A DNA stretch of 64,000 nt, taken from positions 78,984-142,983 of the forward strand of contig JADGJC010000083.1 of NCBI GenBank assembly GCA_027596075.1, written 5' to 3'. Below, one piece after another: positions 43,037 to 55,877 of the stretch. A program made the translations under genes and the position numbers. Numbering within the stretch: the stretch's first letter is position 1; the number at the start of each line of letters is the position of its first letter. The DNA is from Rhizophlyctis rosea (taxonomy: Eukaryota > Chytridiomycota > Chytridiomycetes > Rhizophlyctidales > Rhizophlyctidaceae). The notes under the pieces were generated by a model, which was given only the letters and a program-made list of their open reading frames with translations, made no database searches and was not told the origin of the DNA.

Positions 43037-45327
43037 TTAGAAAAGTGCAACGCGTGCTGTGGGTGTTGCTGGGACTGCAGGATAATCCTCCGTTGCCACA
43101 TCAATATCCTGACTATCGTTGTCCAAACCGTCATCCTGATCAACATCCATGCTGGAATAACCTTCAGTCAGAACGCGTAAGATGGGATTCGAGGGAAGCG
43201 AAGCCGCACGTACCTCTGGTCCGCAAAGTCCACTTCTTCCGGTTGATAGAAAGGATGTTGTAGTACTCCTATGAAAAAATCATCAGTCCGGAGCTTCAGT
43301 GATCGTTAAGACGCAGGCCCTACCAATACTCGTTGCATATCCATAATCATCCAACTGTAGGGTTAGATCAAGTTGTGGAAGGATGCCACTCGACAAACAT
43401 CCTATCGGTGCAGGGCGCCATTCAGAATTGGTCATCTTTCTCCATACAGATTGGCTTGGAGCAGCGATGTTTGTCGGCTCAGAAGGGGCTATTGTCTGAA
43501 GATTCACGATTAATGGCCAGGAAGTGTGCACCAGCAAACATAATGAAAGTTACCTGATGTGTGAGTAGAGCGGAGTTTTGTTTGATGGCAAGGGTTCTTG
43601 CGCGTAGCTCTTGTGCTTCTGGGTCGGCACCTGCTAGGACCTCAAAATCTGCTTCTTGTAACTGTAATCTCATTAGATTTTTGCGAGCTCCACACATGTC
43701 CTGGCATGCACCTTACCTGTGTCCCTCCGTCCTCTTCCACTGCGTTGCGCTGCTTCAAATAACCCAACAGAGGTTGCAACGAACTTGACAAATGGGGACA
43801 AAGCTCCACCAAATCCTTCGCTAGCAATTGCAAGCTATAAAACGAAGATGTCGTCAATCGGAATATCCGAATCAAAAATCTCGACGTTGCAAGCACCCAC
43901 TGCTTCTTTGGCTGTCTGAGACACAAGTCCAAACAACTCGTCAGGTCCATTTTTGCAGCATAGGTTCTGCATATGTGGCGTGCCCAGGCAACTAAAGATT
44001 TGCAGTTAGAGCAACGAAGAATGGTATGGAGAACCCGTTCCACTTACCAAGAGTAGCAATATAAGAAGGATTCAGTACGACCGGTTCCGTTCCATCAACT
44101 GAAGTTCCGCCAGCTGCTTGCAACATGTTCAGCAAACTATCGCCCGCCATCAAACCATTTCGCCACCGACCAACTATCGTCGCAATCACTCGCGCAAATA
44201 GTTCATCAAAGAACTCCGGCCACGCCCTGTCAAAGTGCTCTAAGGCTGGCGTCCAGAGTTGTTTGAGTGGTTCAGGAAGGACTAAATCCGGAAAAGCAGA
44301 TCGTTTCCTGGAGAAAATGCCTGATGTAAACGCTTTTGAACACTTGATCCAGCAACTGCCGGATTCGCTCGAGTGGGCTTACTTTTTGGCGGTCGGAACC
44401 AAGAATCCTTGTTCAATCAATAAAGGTATTGAAATGTCACGGTAGGTGTCTGCGGTGATGATGGTTGTTAAGTCGTTGAGAATGCGCTCTGTTTCGTCAT
44501 TCGTCCTGACTTTCGCTATGCGATTGTTGTTATTCAAAAGTTGCTGACATCATGCATAATGCCAGACCTACCCTTTCCCACGCTTTTCCGTTCTTCTTTG
44601 TATTTTAGCAAGAGTTCCCGCGACTCGTTCGCCGTGTCAGATAAATAACTTTTTTGGAGATTCCAATAATTCTCCTTCAGCCAACCGAGAGCCTTTATTG
44701 ATGGAATGCGTTTAGCGTTTCTAGTCTATACATTGACACATGCATGACTTCTCACCTGCTGGCAACCACTTCTCAAAATCTGTAACGCTGGAAGTTGGTC
44801 ATGTGTTCCGGCATGACGCAGCTCGACAAACCAACCCGGAAGACCCAGCTGCTCAGCCACGGATGCAGCACTGGCGGCATACATTCCACGCTGAGCTTGA
44901 TCGACAAAGCCATTGACGAATCTTCCCATGGAGAATGAGAACCGTGGGATATTGATATGCAGTCATTGATTAAGCTCACCTGATGAAAGCCATTGAATAC
45001 AGTAATCGAACCTCATGCTCTGATATTGGCGCAGGCGGTACATACACACCGCCACACCCGTCTCGAAGCCATACTTCTACCAGTGATACTGTCGCTTCTA
45101 TTGCAGGAGGAACTTTGCCTCTACTCGCCCAAGCTTTTGCCTAGGAGTTCATTGGTTAGTCCCAAACCTGTGAACCCCCACATATCGCAGGCAACGCATA
45201 CACGCTTTACTCCAAGTTCCCGCATCCAGAGGCTTTCAAACTCATCAGGGGCATAGAGCCAGTTATTCACTTGCTCCCATTCTTCTTGGGTGATCCACGG
45301 CACCACTCGCGGTAGGGGCGCCGGCAT
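43037..45327 (-). CDS. LAS1: LAS1 pre-rRNA ITS2 endonuclease
   Basis: Eleven exons (45327-45202, 45140-44980, 44921-44756, 44692-44572, 44509-44383, 44307-44048, 43991-43717, 43661-43554, 43495-43324, 43268-43214, 43151-43037) splice exactly to 561 residues. The conserved N-terminal domain reads VVPWITQEEWEQV, AWASRGKVPPAIEATVSLVE, EHEVRLLYSMAFIRFVNGFVDQ, then LPGWFVELRHAGTHDQLP and ALGWLKENYW. The RHxxTH motif is the HEPN RNase signature (Arg and His catalytic). LAS1 with the kinase GRC3 cleaves ITS2 during 60S ribosome maturation. The C-terminus ends acidic (SMDVDQDDGLDNDSQD). Introns are 55-75 nt. It diverges from the PP2C gene and converges with EBP at a distance of under 140 bp. Confidence 0.93.
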
Positions 45328-45712
45328 GGTCTCTTCGCTCGACTTGGAATGAAATGAGGGAATGTAGTTCTCACTGCGCACCAGTACGTCCAGCGTGTGG
45401 TCGGCGAAGTTAGATGGATAAGAATTGACCAAGTGGGATGGGGTAAAAGGAGAGTGTGGGAAGGGAATGGAGGAGAGGGGAGAGGTCTGCAATGGATGAA
45501 GTAAACAAATGGAGGAGATATTTTGGGAGCGTGTCTGTGACGCATCATGTGTCACGCGTTTCCAATGAATACGAATCCAGCTAAATTAAACGGACAGCCA
45601 ATATAAACCCCTTTGGAGCAAAGCACTCTCAACTTTCCAGTTTCTCTTTGTTCTTTCCAACGAAATTTGTAAAAGGGACTGGGTACTCAGTACTTAAGCT
45701 TTGGAACAGAAT
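45328..45712. promoter_or_regulatory. divergent promoter, LAS1 / PP2C
   Basis: About 385 bp lie between the two start codons, so both promoters must be here. TATAAA-like sequence (aatataaacc) occurs at about 45600 facing the PP2C gene. Confidence 0.45.
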
Positions 45713-48007
45713 ATGGAACCCCCCGTAACGGAAGTGGCTCTACGTCGATCAACCCGCAAACGCAGTGCAGTCGCCGTCGAGAAGGGGCAATCCCCTCCAG
45801 CATCTCCAAAACGGCGGAAAGTCGACACCACCTCCCTGGTCCTCGCGCCCGCTTTTGCCGCAGAGAGTGTAGATGTAGTTCAATGTATCGGTTATTTTAA
45901 GGAGCTTGGGTTGGCGAGCGCTGTACGGGTCTGGGTTTTGGAGATCACTGGCGGGAATATAGGTGCAGGGACGGCGAGCGAGGCAGGGAATGGGGTTGGG
46001 ATAGGAGTCGTGGGAACAGGTGCACAGGGTGGGAAAGCAGTAGTACCCTCTCTCATATGGCAGAACGATCACGCTACAGCAACACGTCACCTTGCGAAAT
46101 GTTATCGAAGCATACGAAGGTTGGAATGCGTTCACACATTGCAGTTTATTGGAACCATCCTGGAGTCATGGACGGCGCGACCGTTCTCAATAGCACGGGA
46201 CGTTTGGAACAATAAGCTTCGCAACGCTGATCCTAGGGTCTTTCTCACGGAGGATCGGCAAACTGGGAATGAAGGGGATGGCGGAGTTAGCGGTGGCAGG
46301 CGAATCAGATGGGCGGCGGCAGGGGCTGCTGGTTGGACAGAGAACGGCAATGGAGGGCGCGAACCTTTGCATCCATATGTAGAGGTATGATAGCAAGTGT
46401 GCTCGTCTGCTCTTGCATATACTCATACGCGATCTTAGGATGTGTTCTATATACCACTCCAAAGACGCGTCCTGATTCATCGCGACAGCAAATCTCCAAT
46501 CCCCATCTTTGCTCTGGCGGACGGTCATGGTGGGCGATACGCGGCGGAATGGTTTATCAAACGCCTTCCAGCACGTGTGAAAGAGCTTTTGGTTAATCAT
46601 AAGGAATGGAACTTCGACGACGAATCTCATCGCCGCGACTTATCGGCGGCGCTACAGGACACCTTCATCCAAATGGACAGGGAGTTTTGCAACAATCGGA
46701 AAGCGGAATACGAAGCATTTCAGCAGCGAAAGACGTCGCCAAACTCAAAATTCAATACCTCCAATTCGACAACGCCATGGGATGACGGATGCACGCTGAA
46801 CTTGGTGGTCATTATGGACGGTTGGTTCATCTCAGCGCATGTGGGGGATTCCAGGACGGTTTTGGGTCAAGCAAGGCAGGCGGAAGCAGTTGAAGATGAA
46901 CGCAACATCTTGAATGATGTCTATGATATGAAGTTCGCCACAACAGATCACTCACCCGCACATCCCGAACGCGCGCTTGCGATACATAAAGCTGGTGGTG
47001 TCTTCAAGGAATGGAAAAATACGCCGCCCATACCCATCACCTTTACTTCCCCGGATTCGACGGCAAAAGACGAAGAACCCAAATTGTCATATGAAACAAT
47101 ACGTGCGCTCGAGTCAGCCCGCGTATTCAGACCAACCACGTTCGTACACCCTTACGGCCTTCCCGTCAAGAACCTCTCATTATCGGATGCCATGGGAGAT
47201 GTAACCATGAAGTTCCCGCCCGCTCTCTTTTCTGGCAAGCCGGACGTCGAAATCGTGAAGTTCGACCCAGACGAAAGATATGTTGTGCTCATGGCTAGTG
47301 ATGGCATATGGACGTACTTGAAGGAGGATAATGGGAGTTATGCCGAGTGCATGTCCGTGCTGGAGGCGGTGGGGGAGCGGCATGTATGGGAGGCATCTGT
47401 TTCCGACGGAAGGGAGGATCTGTGGGGTGCTGGGGACCGGACGTTGCAAAAGCTTGCTGCATCGATATGTGCACGGCGAGAGGGGCCATTTCGGGACATG
47501 TTCTTCGAGGCGGAAATGTGGGATGATGTTTCTGTGATTGTTGTTGAGATTGGAGAGGCGGGGTAAGTCATGTGTTGAGCATGTTGGAGGCACGATAATG
47601 TTGCTGACCAAATTTCTAGATCCGATGACATTAATAATGCCGCCACACCAAGCGGCCTACAACTTGCCAACCTGGAGAGTCTCACTACATTGCTCGGCGA
47701 CGACAACGGAAACACAGTCAAAACATCCTCAGATCCTCCTTTGTCTGATTCCGATAATTCTGACGATCCTTCCCAGACCGAGTTCACCGCACCCGACGCC
47801 ACGACTCCGATATACGTGCCTGAGACACCACCGTGCACTTTGGATGTTAATGAGGTTTCGGAAACGGAGGAGGAATTGAACGCGGATGATGATGATCATG
47901 CTGATGACGTTAGTGTAGATCTTTCGGTGTCGGATGATGAGGAGAGGGGAGTAGGAGGCGGTATTTTGGAGGAGAGGAAGGGGGATGATGCATTGGGAGA
48001 TGGTTAG
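45713..48007 (+). CDS. PP2C-family protein phosphatase with acidic tail
   Basis: Three exons (45713-46384, 46439-47562, 47620-48007) give 727 residues. About 240 N-terminal residues begin with a basic, nuclear-signal-like part (RRSTRKRSAV, PKRRKVD) and a segment of no known family. The phosphatase domain follows with FALADGHGGRYAAEWF (metal-binding DG), DDGCTLNLVVIMDGWFISAHVGDSRTV in two pieces, ATTDHSPAHPERALAIHKAGG, VLMASDGIW and EMWDDVSVIVVEI, which cover the main PP2C motifs. The C-terminal ~130 residues are strongly acidic (EEELNADDDDHADD). PP2C enzymes are Mg/Mn-dependent Ser/Thr phosphatases. Location is probably nuclear. An insert of about 70 residues lies between the DHSPAHP and SLSDAMGD regions. 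Confidence 0.9.
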
Positions 48008-48603
48008 ATTTCGGCTTGAAAGGAAAGATATGGACATGAATGTTTTGTATCACAATGTAAAGTAGTGAAGTTGGTTTTGCGGTGGGGCGCCAGTGGATTT
48101 GAGGGGATGTGACTATCACGTTTAAGCAAAGGGTGTTGACCATGAGCTCACATTGGGGAACTTGGGCCACTCATGTTTTCCATCCATACAAGGCTTTTTC
48201 GCAAGGCGAGCTCAATGGAGAAGGACACCTAGAGATGTCAGGTATCCCTCACGACACACAGTATCCGCCCATACCTCATAACGGTATAGTAAACGCGCAA
48301 ATGACATCAGACCAAATGTACTGATCTCTCGCAACGTGAGAACGATCGAACCTACGTTGCTGTCGTGATCGAGGAGAAGGGTCCAGCTCCGAAACGGAGT
48401 TCAAAGGGTCCGTTTTTCTGGATGCTGATTACCACACCCATACCAGCACCCAACCGTTCCAATATGGCCCCGGCCCATCCCAAACAAAAAACGGGTCCAA
48501 AAATGCTTGTTTTCTAAGTTCCGCGCCAGGAACGTCCTGAAAATCAACTCCGGCACCTTCTGGTACAAAACCTTTTCCAATCTAATACTATCATAGCTAT
48601 CGC
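48008..48603. other. intergenic region
   Basis: This is the 3' flank of the PP2C gene and upstream region of a small secreted-protein gene. Minus-strand open frames here lack support. Confidence 0.45.
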
Positions 48604-49106
48604 ATGCGGCATCTCCGTTTTCCAATCTTTCTCTCCCTAGTGCTCCTATATACTCTGCAGACAAGCGCTTATGGTAAGGGCATTCCACATCTTCGCCCCA
48701 CACCCCATCAACCGATCAACCATCCCTTCGAAAGTCGTATTCCTAGTCTCCTTCTCCGAACGTCAACGACACGACATGCATAAAGCCGTCAACCAATGCC
48801 GGCAATGTGGCTACTTCACACCCGACATATCGGAAGAGTCTTTAACTGGAGAAGTATTCCGAAAAGAGGACGTCGTGACTGTCCTTGCGTGTTTAGAGAG
48901 TTTGGATTATGTTGTTAGAGTCGAGTGAGTAGGAGCCGGTTCCCTGGAAGGCATTTGATGCGAGTCCTATCAGGGAGGTCGTTAGATGCGGGTTTGGACC
49001 ATACGCTTCAATCAACGCCAGGGAGAGCGATACTCACCCACCTTGATCCCTTTTTCTTTGCAGGCCGTGCTGCGATCGACTGAAACAGTTGCGAGACATC
49101 AGATAG
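48604..49106 (+). CDS. small secreted protein, possibly inhibitor-I9-like
   Basis: Three proposed exons (48604-48673, 48735-48924, 49064-49106) close in frame to 100 residues. Exon 1 is a signal peptide (RFPIFLSLVLLYTLQTSA). The mature part starts YVVFLVSFSERQRHDMHKAV and includes CRQCGY, LTGEVFRKEDVVTVLACLES and LDYVVRVEPCC. A first beta strand with VV, two helices, a GEV/F strand and a final V-x-x-VE recalls the peptidase inhibitor I9 / subtilisin propeptide fold (also Pbi2), but similarity is weak. Five cysteines are present. The last acceptor has a strong T-rich tract (tttttctttgcag). If the first intron is not removed, the frame ends early. Confidence 0.42.
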
Positions 49107-49478
49107 TGAAGCCTTTCTGCGTTGCGCCATCCGCATTCTGCGTGTTTTTCAACTCCCACCGCAAGAGCTGGGGGTGTTTTGGAGGCGTTAACTGTCAGGC
49201 GAGGAGATGGCTTGTTAAGTTTCACATTGCACATTGTACAGGTCTCCGAATAGAGCAGGTTTATGTAACCAAAGTAAAAATGTCTAATATAAATCGCATT
49301 GTTCATCGTATTGCTCGCTCATAGGGTTAGTGCTCTTTTCTGAATAAGCTTTCCATGCATAACATGAAAAAGACCGTCGATTCTCCCACTAACAACTTTA
49401 ATCAATGACTTACTTAAAAGGTCAATATCATACAATATTTACAGGGTCATTTACAGCATTAGGTAACAAAGCATCTGC
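49107..49478. other. convergent intergenic region
   Basis: Shared 3' flank of the small secreted protein and the apyrase gene; no feature is recognised. Confidence 0.5.
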
Positions 49479-51213
49479 TCAAAGACGCACAACCAACACA
49501 ACCACCCAAAACACTACTCCCAACAACCAGGACGGATGGAACCCTCGTCTCCCATCGGACCTCATACTCGCACTCTCCTTCCCCTGCAAACAACCCCCAC
49601 CACCTCCTCCACCTCCCGCCCCCTCTCCCTCCCTCCTAGCCCCAATCTCATAAATCGCCGCCCCAAGCGTCCAACTAATCTCCGTCCCATCCTCCATCCC
49701 GTTCCCAAAATACACCCCCTTCTCCACACCAACACCATACCCACTCACCAAAACCTGCGCAACGTACGCCGCCCCAAAACAATACCCTGGCAAAAATGCC
49801 TTGGGCACATCTGGGTACCGGGTTTGTATAGTTTGCCAATTTGACTGGCTACAGAGTGTGGAAGCGTTGTCGAGGAGGCAGGAGATGTTGGAGTGGCCGG
49901 TGCAGGAGAAGAATTGGGCGGTGAAGGCAAAGGCGGATATGGCATAGATTGGGGATGTGGGGGGTATGGGGGCTTGGTATACGCCGTTTATGCCGCAGGG
50001 TTCGGCGGGGCAGAAGGTGTGCAGCCTGCATTTGCAGCATATTATCAGAACATGATGACATGTAGGTGGCGAAGGCATAGGTTGTACATACCCCAGCAAA
50101 TAGTCCTCAATCTGATGATGACACCTCTCAAAGCTTCCAGTCCCCTGAATCAGGAGTGTCTTTCCCTCCAAAGATGTCAAAGTGGTATTGTATCCCTTCC
50201 AACCACACGGATCCTCCACAATCCCCTCATGGTCATCGTTCATCTGCTCTGCAAACAGCCTTCTTCGCGCCTCGTCCATGCCGAATCGTAGGTAACTGTG
50301 CGTGTAGATTTCGTGCCGGATGGAGTGGGTGGAGACGGAGTAGTGGGATGCTAGAGGGATCTCTTCTGGTTCAAACGCTATCTGAGTGCTGGCTCCTCCA
50401 AGGTCTAAAATAGTCAGGTGTCAGTATGGATGCTTTCAAGCGGTTGGGAATGTACTATCTCTTACCCATAACAACTGCGGATTGAGAGTGTTTGGGTGAG
50501 TAAAGATGGCCCAGCAAATGGTTCACAGTCAACCAAGCATACATGCCTACAAGAGTCATTAGTCATATGCTGCCATCCATTGCTTATGGATTGGACTTAC
50601 CCTCGTGTTCTCCGGATATGATGGATGCATGATTCTTTTGCGAAAAGCGGAAAGGACAAAAGGCCGCATCCCCCAATACTGCCCGAACGGCATTGAGCAT
50701 CTTCTTTGGGTGGGCAAGAAGCCGCATGCCACCCGTTGCCTTGAGGTAGATACTGGTATGGTTATGATATTCCGGAGGAAGGAAGGTGGCAGCTTGTTGT
50801 AAAAGAGGCTCGAGGTAAGCTGCAACAACAGGAATAGTTGCTTCCAAGCTGGCAAGGCCAGGCGAGGTCTTGGCAGAAAACTGCTTGCCGGATGGCCATC
50901 GAGCCGGAGATATCTCCAGTCCTGAAGGAGAGTAAGCGTATTCGTACACATAGAGCCTTGTGCCGGACGAGCCAGCGTCCATCATTATTACATAGGGAGA
51001 AGTGGGAATTGCCGTGCTGGCAGAGTTGGTCGATGGTGTGGAGTTGCGGAGAATGGTTGTATGGTGGGTGCTTGGAAGGGTATCATTGAAAGTTTTGTCT
51101 TCGTCGACGGCAACCCTCAGTTGAGGCCGGTCAACTCGAGGCACACCGCGGACTGCCAGAAACCGCGTCAGCAGCAAGAGCTGTAGGAGAAGGTGCCACA
51201 ACCCGGTCGCCAT
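49479..51213 (-). CDS. GDA1/CD39-family apyrase (secreted or GPI/membrane-anchored)
   Basis: Four exons (51213-50601, 50546-50466, 50404-50092, 50025-49479) give 517 residues. A signal peptide (LWHLLLQLLLLTRFLAV) opens the protein. Apyrase conserved regions follow in order: IMMDAGSSGTRLYVY, IYLKATGGMRLL, SIISGEHEGMYAWLTVN and VVMDLGGASTQIAFEP, with a later FLPGYCFGAAYV. The C-terminus is Gly-rich then hydrophobic (WLLGVVFWVVVLVVRL), fitting a GPI signal or a membrane anchor. NTPDases hydrolyse NTPs and NDPs outside the cell or in the secretory lumen. Many Cys in the second half suggest disulphides. An early Asn/Ser/Thr-rich stretch after the signal is likely glycosylated. It diverges from LCL3. 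Confidence 0.92.
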
Positions 51214-51546
51214 TGCCAGCTGCAGTGTTCAGGAGGGTATAGAGGCAGGACAATTATAGGCACCTTCGTTGGCAGGTTACGGCTTTGGTAGGCGGGGCAA
51301 CGGTGTTGAAATGTGCATGTGAAAGGAGGACGAGGGGCAGAAGGCGAGCTGTGCTCCTCGGGAGCGGAGCTGATCATCTCAATTTGATGACCTGGAGGCG
51401 CAGAGATCAACCCCGCAGTCCGGGTCCCCCCCCGTCCACGGCTTTGGGCTGGGAATTTCCTCCCCCTTGCCGTTTATCCCATCTTCACCATTTCTAACAT
51501 CGCTAGATGCACTATCCAGAAGAAGGCAAGGAACCTAACAAAAGGA
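51214..51546. promoter_or_regulatory. divergent promoter, apyrase / LCL3
   Basis: About 330 bp separate the two starts and must hold both promoters; no specific element is identified. Confidence 0.4.
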
Positions 51547-52536
51547 ATGTGGCCACTAACGGACAGCAACAGTAGCGACTCCGCACGACGTTCTAGTTCT
51601 GGCGACAGAAGTGGTGGCACCACCTCCAACATCATACCCTCCTCCGTGACTGATATGCTACCTCCATTATTGAAAGAAAACCAAACCATCCTCGCCCTCT
51701 TTTCCGTTCCTCCCGCGCTAGCAATACTGATCCTCGCTCGACCAAAATCATGGCGGCGATACTCAACAGCAGACTATATTACTCCACCCGTCCTAAAATC
51801 AAAACTATGGGGACGCGTCACATCCGTTGGTGATTCGGACAATTTTAGGTTAGAACCCTCACATTGATCCAATCATCTCCCATCTATCCGATAGTAAACA
51901 TCCTTGATATTCACAATCCACCAGATTCTACCACACACCCCTCCTTCGACGCATCCTCCTCCCCTTCCAACCCATCCCAACAACACCCCGCCTCCTAAAA
52001 GACCAAACCATTCACGTCCGCCTCGCAGGCGTCGACGCACCCGAAGCCGCCCACTTCGGCATGCCTGCCCAAGCAGGTAGTGCTGAAGCCAAAAAGTGGC
52101 TAAGAAACCAGGTCTTGAATAAAAAGGTCTCGATCATACCATTACGGAAGGATCAATATGGGCGGTTGGTAAGTTACCTATGTCCCGCCCACAAGAGACA
52201 CAGATATATCAATCCGGCCAACCAGGTATCGATGGTATACATAAGACCTTGGTACTCACCCTTCCGTCGCAACGTATCATTGGAAATGCTTCGAACGGGC
52301 CATGCAACACTATATGAGCAATTCAACGCGGAATACGGAGACATGGAATCGCAGTTCCGCAAAGCTTTAGCGAAGGCACAGTACGTAAAGCATGATGACA
52401 GTATTTGCCAGCAGACATCAATCGTTCATTGAAGTCTAACCAATGTTACAGATCGGAGAAGCGCGGAATATGGTCTCAAAAGAACTTTGTTCCTCCATCA
52501 AAACATAAAGAGAAACATCTCCGAAGTAAAACATAA
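51547..52536 (+). CDS. LCL3: LCL3-like membrane-anchored thermonuclease
   Basis: Four exons (51547-51848, 51925-52168, 52226-52380, 52452-52536) give 261 residues. A membrane helix (ILALFSVPPALAILILAR) sits at about residues 48-65. The staphylococcal-nuclease domain follows: GRVTSVGDSDNFRFYHTP, IHVRLAGVDAPEAAHFG with the catalytic Arg/Asp/Glu region, KDQYGRLV, and NVSLEMLRTGHATLYEQ. The C-terminus is basic (SKHKEKHLRSK). This order is that of fungal LCL3, a mitochondrial-membrane endonuclease-family protein affecting yeast lifespan. The nuclease role is inferred from kept residues. Confidence 0.92.
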
Positions 52537-52957
52537 GGAATGGTCCTTTGGCTTGTGTTGAAATGAAGACTTCCACATGATCGTAGGATGCCGTGTTGTT
52601 ACTTCACCTTGAACCTGATGAGGAAAACCTTTCTTGCTTTCAATGTTCCAATTCTAGTATGTGTGGCCCCACTAATGACACCCATCAAACCATGCAAACA
52701 ACGCACAACCAACTACAGAAAAGGGGAGCATGTATTGGTGACGGTACTATACTAACAGAAAAATATACAAAAAAGCCCGCACCACAAAAAAAGAACGATA
52801 CATACTGATCAGTTTTCAACCCCCCAAATGATCTAAACATCCGAGGGCACCAACAAGCCACCAAATCACAAAAAAAAAGAAAAAAGAAAACGTGCGGGGC
52901 CAACTACGTTACATCAAACCAAATAGTAATAGTACCCATAATGGTCGGTAATACAGC
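52537..52957. other. convergent intergenic region
   Basis: Shared 3' flank of LCL3 and the Sbp1-like gene; A-rich runs are common, fitting two polyadenylation regions. No gene is seen. Confidence 0.5.
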
Positions 52958-54203
52958 TTAGGTGTTGGAAACGACGGCAGTAGTCTCGGCAGCCTCCGCC
53001 TCACCAGCCGGAGGGACCTGCGACGCGAGCGCAACCTTGATGACGAGCTCGCGGCCATCAACGACGACGTTCTTCAACTCGTTGAGGACTTTTTGTTGCT
53101 GATCCTCGTTCTCGACCTCGACGAAACCGAAGCCCTTGCTGCGGCCGTTGCGGAGCTTGACGACGTGGGCGGAGGTGACCTTGTATTCCTTGAAGATGGA
53201 GGAGAGGTCTTCGTTGGTCACCTTGAAGGGCAGGTTGGCGACGAAGAGGGTGGTCTTGGAGGTCTCGGCGGTACCTTCCTCGCCAGAGGCGGCACGGGGA
53301 GCACGCGGGAAACGACGGCCGGATCCGCGGGTACGACGGCCGGAGCGACGGCGCTCACCACCTTCGGTAGCTTCGGCACCTTCGGCGGGTTGGTCTTCGT
53401 CAACACGGGCCGGCTCCTTGGCCTCCTTGCCCTCTTCCTGGAAGCGACGACCCTATTAGAACAGCCGGCATTGGTCAGCCTCAATCCTTACATGAAGGAT
53501 GAGCCTCCCGAAAACCGAAGATCTATGATCAAATACTTACAGATCGGCCACCGCGAGCACGAATGTAACCACGGCCGCGTCCACGACGACCGAATCCGCC
53601 ACGGGGAGGGCGGGCACCACCCTCGCGCTTGGGGCGGGGCTCACCAGCTTCCTTCAACTTCGCTTGCTCGACGTTGATTTGACGACCGCCGAGGTCGGAT
53701 TTGTCAAGGAGCTGCGATGGAGAGGGGTTGGTCAGATCTGACTTCGATAATTGAGAAGGAAAAGGTGAGATCGGATAGTTACCTCAACAGCCTTCTTGGC
53801 CTCCTCCTCAGTGTCGTAGGAGACGAAGCCGTACCCCAAAGAGCGGGTACCACGGACGATGATGTTGGCGCCGACACTAAAAGACAAAGGTAGATGTAAG
53901 TTATCGCCAATTCTGATCCGTCAGCTTTGATCATAATCGCGATGACCAAAGCATTGCAGCACGAACGACGATGCACGCAAATACTAACACTTTGCCACCC
54001 TTGTTGAAGTACTCCCTCAAGTCATCCTCGGTGGTGGCGAAGGCGAGGTTACCAACAAACACCTTGAAGGTGTTGTCCTCCTCCTCAGGGGCAGCGGGGG
54101 CGGCATTCTTCTTCTTCCGCGCCTCCCCACCGACATCCTTCTTCTCAGTCCCGACCTCTTCGGTCTTCACAACGGGCTTTTCATCTTTCTCAACGTCGGT
54201 CAT
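52958..54203 (-). CDS. Sbp1-like RNA-binding protein (RRM-RGG-RRM)
   Basis: Four exons (54203-53989, 53876-53783, 53711-53541, 53452-52958) give 324 residues. A charged N-terminus precedes RRM1 (FKVFVGNLAFATTEDDL, SLGYGFVSYDTEEEAKKAV). An Arg/Gly-rich centre follows (RPPRGGFGRRGRGYIRARGG), then an acidic/basic linker, then RRM2 (TTLFVANLPFKVTNEDL, RSKGFGFVEVENEDQ). The C-terminus is Ala/Glu-rich. The RRM-RGG-RRM order is that of yeast Sbp1, a translational repressor that binds mRNA and eIF4G and helps decapping. The first intron splits RRM1. It could instead be a general RGG hnRNP-like protein. Confidence 0.87.
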
Positions 54204-55877
54204 TTTGGCTGTGTGGGTATATGAGCATGGGAATGGGGTACGTTAGTATGACATTGGTAGGTTGGGTGTTTGGGGCCAGGTGGCGCCATCTCAGGGGGGT
54301 ATGGGTTGGGGTAGTTTTGTGTATCCATCCAAATGTTGCAATCTTGGCTGGTAAGGATAACTTACGCAGAAGTAAGGACGAACGGTTTTTGTGCAATGAA
54401 CAGGGGGGAAGCGCTACCTCCTTGGTGAACCGGAGGGATGGATGGTCAAATGGAACTAATGAAAATTAGTTAAAGACTTGATGGATGGATGGTTGGGGGT
54501 TTGGAACGCGGGGGGCTGATGGCCTCAGTGGATTATATGTGATTGCCCACCCGCTGACTCCACGCCTTCCCCCCCCTCACGACTCGCGTGCTCACGGGCG
54601 CGCAGTTGCTTCGCAGCCTGCCGCACATTGCTTTGATTGCTAATGCATAATGATCACCATTATTACTGTAAACAATCAAATGTCCTTCCCATCGTGACCA
54701 ATTGCATTTGATGCATGATGGCAAGTCACTGATTTTCCCACACTATGCTGTAATTTCACAACAATCCTCCAAGCACTCCCAAGTCCACCATGATGAATGT
54801 TGGGATCCCAGCCCAGAGCCAATTGGGCTCGCTGGTACAAATCTTCCGCATTCGGTCAACATGGTTGTTGCCCCAAAGCGGTGTCACGAGACGTCGCACA
54901 GTCCGCGGCTTAAGCGGCTTGTTGTGTGATTCAGACTTGCTCACACTGCTTGCGTACACAGTTAGATAATCACATGCATATCCGTGTTTTCGGGTTCCTA
55001 TTGTCCGTCAGCTCCCTTTGACGCCGAATGGGGAGCCGCATGGCCGCATTGCCTCTTCATGTTTGCAAGTTCCTGAGGCAGGTTCTCTTGGAGCGGCATT
55101 GACTGAGAGGCTCTGAGACACCGAGAGGGGTCCCACCGCACACAAAGAAACCCTCCGATTTCCGTGGTTGTGGGTTTTATATATTCGGAGCCCTCCCCCA
55201 CTCATAGCACCAAAGTGACCAACTTTCACCAATGGTCAATTCACCCATTTGGCATTCAACCCATTCACGAAACAAAGTGAATTTTGTGTCCAACCTGATC
55301 ATGGTAACCGTCATTGGGATCTCGATGATTCAAACAAACTCAAACAAACATCGATCTGAGTGGGCCACCTCTCACGCGGGCGAATGCAACAAAGGGGATG
55401 TGTGTTCATACGCTGCAGCTCACCTTGCTAGAGGCGCTTTGTTTGGAACCTTTGAATTGCTTGTCAGATGTCTTTCCTGTCATCATTCGTTTCTGCAGTG
55501 GTGGAACGGTGTAGGTCTCTTTTGCTCCATGCAGCCATTCGCAGGTCGGTGCATAGGTCCCATGGGATCCCATAGTCACCAACTCCGACCACACGACGAT
55601 TCACACAAAGGGTCCTCCCGAGCGCGCAAAGAAAGAGTTATAAAGATGAGCGACCATCGTTTCAAGCGCTTCCATGACGCAAGACTGATAGGAACATAGA
55701 GAACAAACTTACCACTGTGACCGATTCCTTGTTCATTCCAAATCCCTTTGACACTCTCTCGAAGGAGTTGCTTCATCATAGCATAGCCCGTTCAAGCAAT
55801 ACTTTGGACATCAAACAGCTGCATAACATCAACAATCACCTTCATACCCTTTCACAGCGCTGGTCGTAAAGAAAAGC
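54204..55877. other. long intergenic region
   Basis: About 1.7 kb without a supported gene. It includes the Sbp1-like promoter and that of the BTB gene. A 155-codon plus-strand frame at 55232-55699 has no domain signal and I do not annotate it. A TATA-like ttttatatatt lies near 55173. Confidence 0.45.

Noticed and set aside
55232..55699. 155-codon plus-strand frame
   Set aside because: No domain, unlikely composition, many alternative frames in the same stretch, and no neighbouring exon that extends it.
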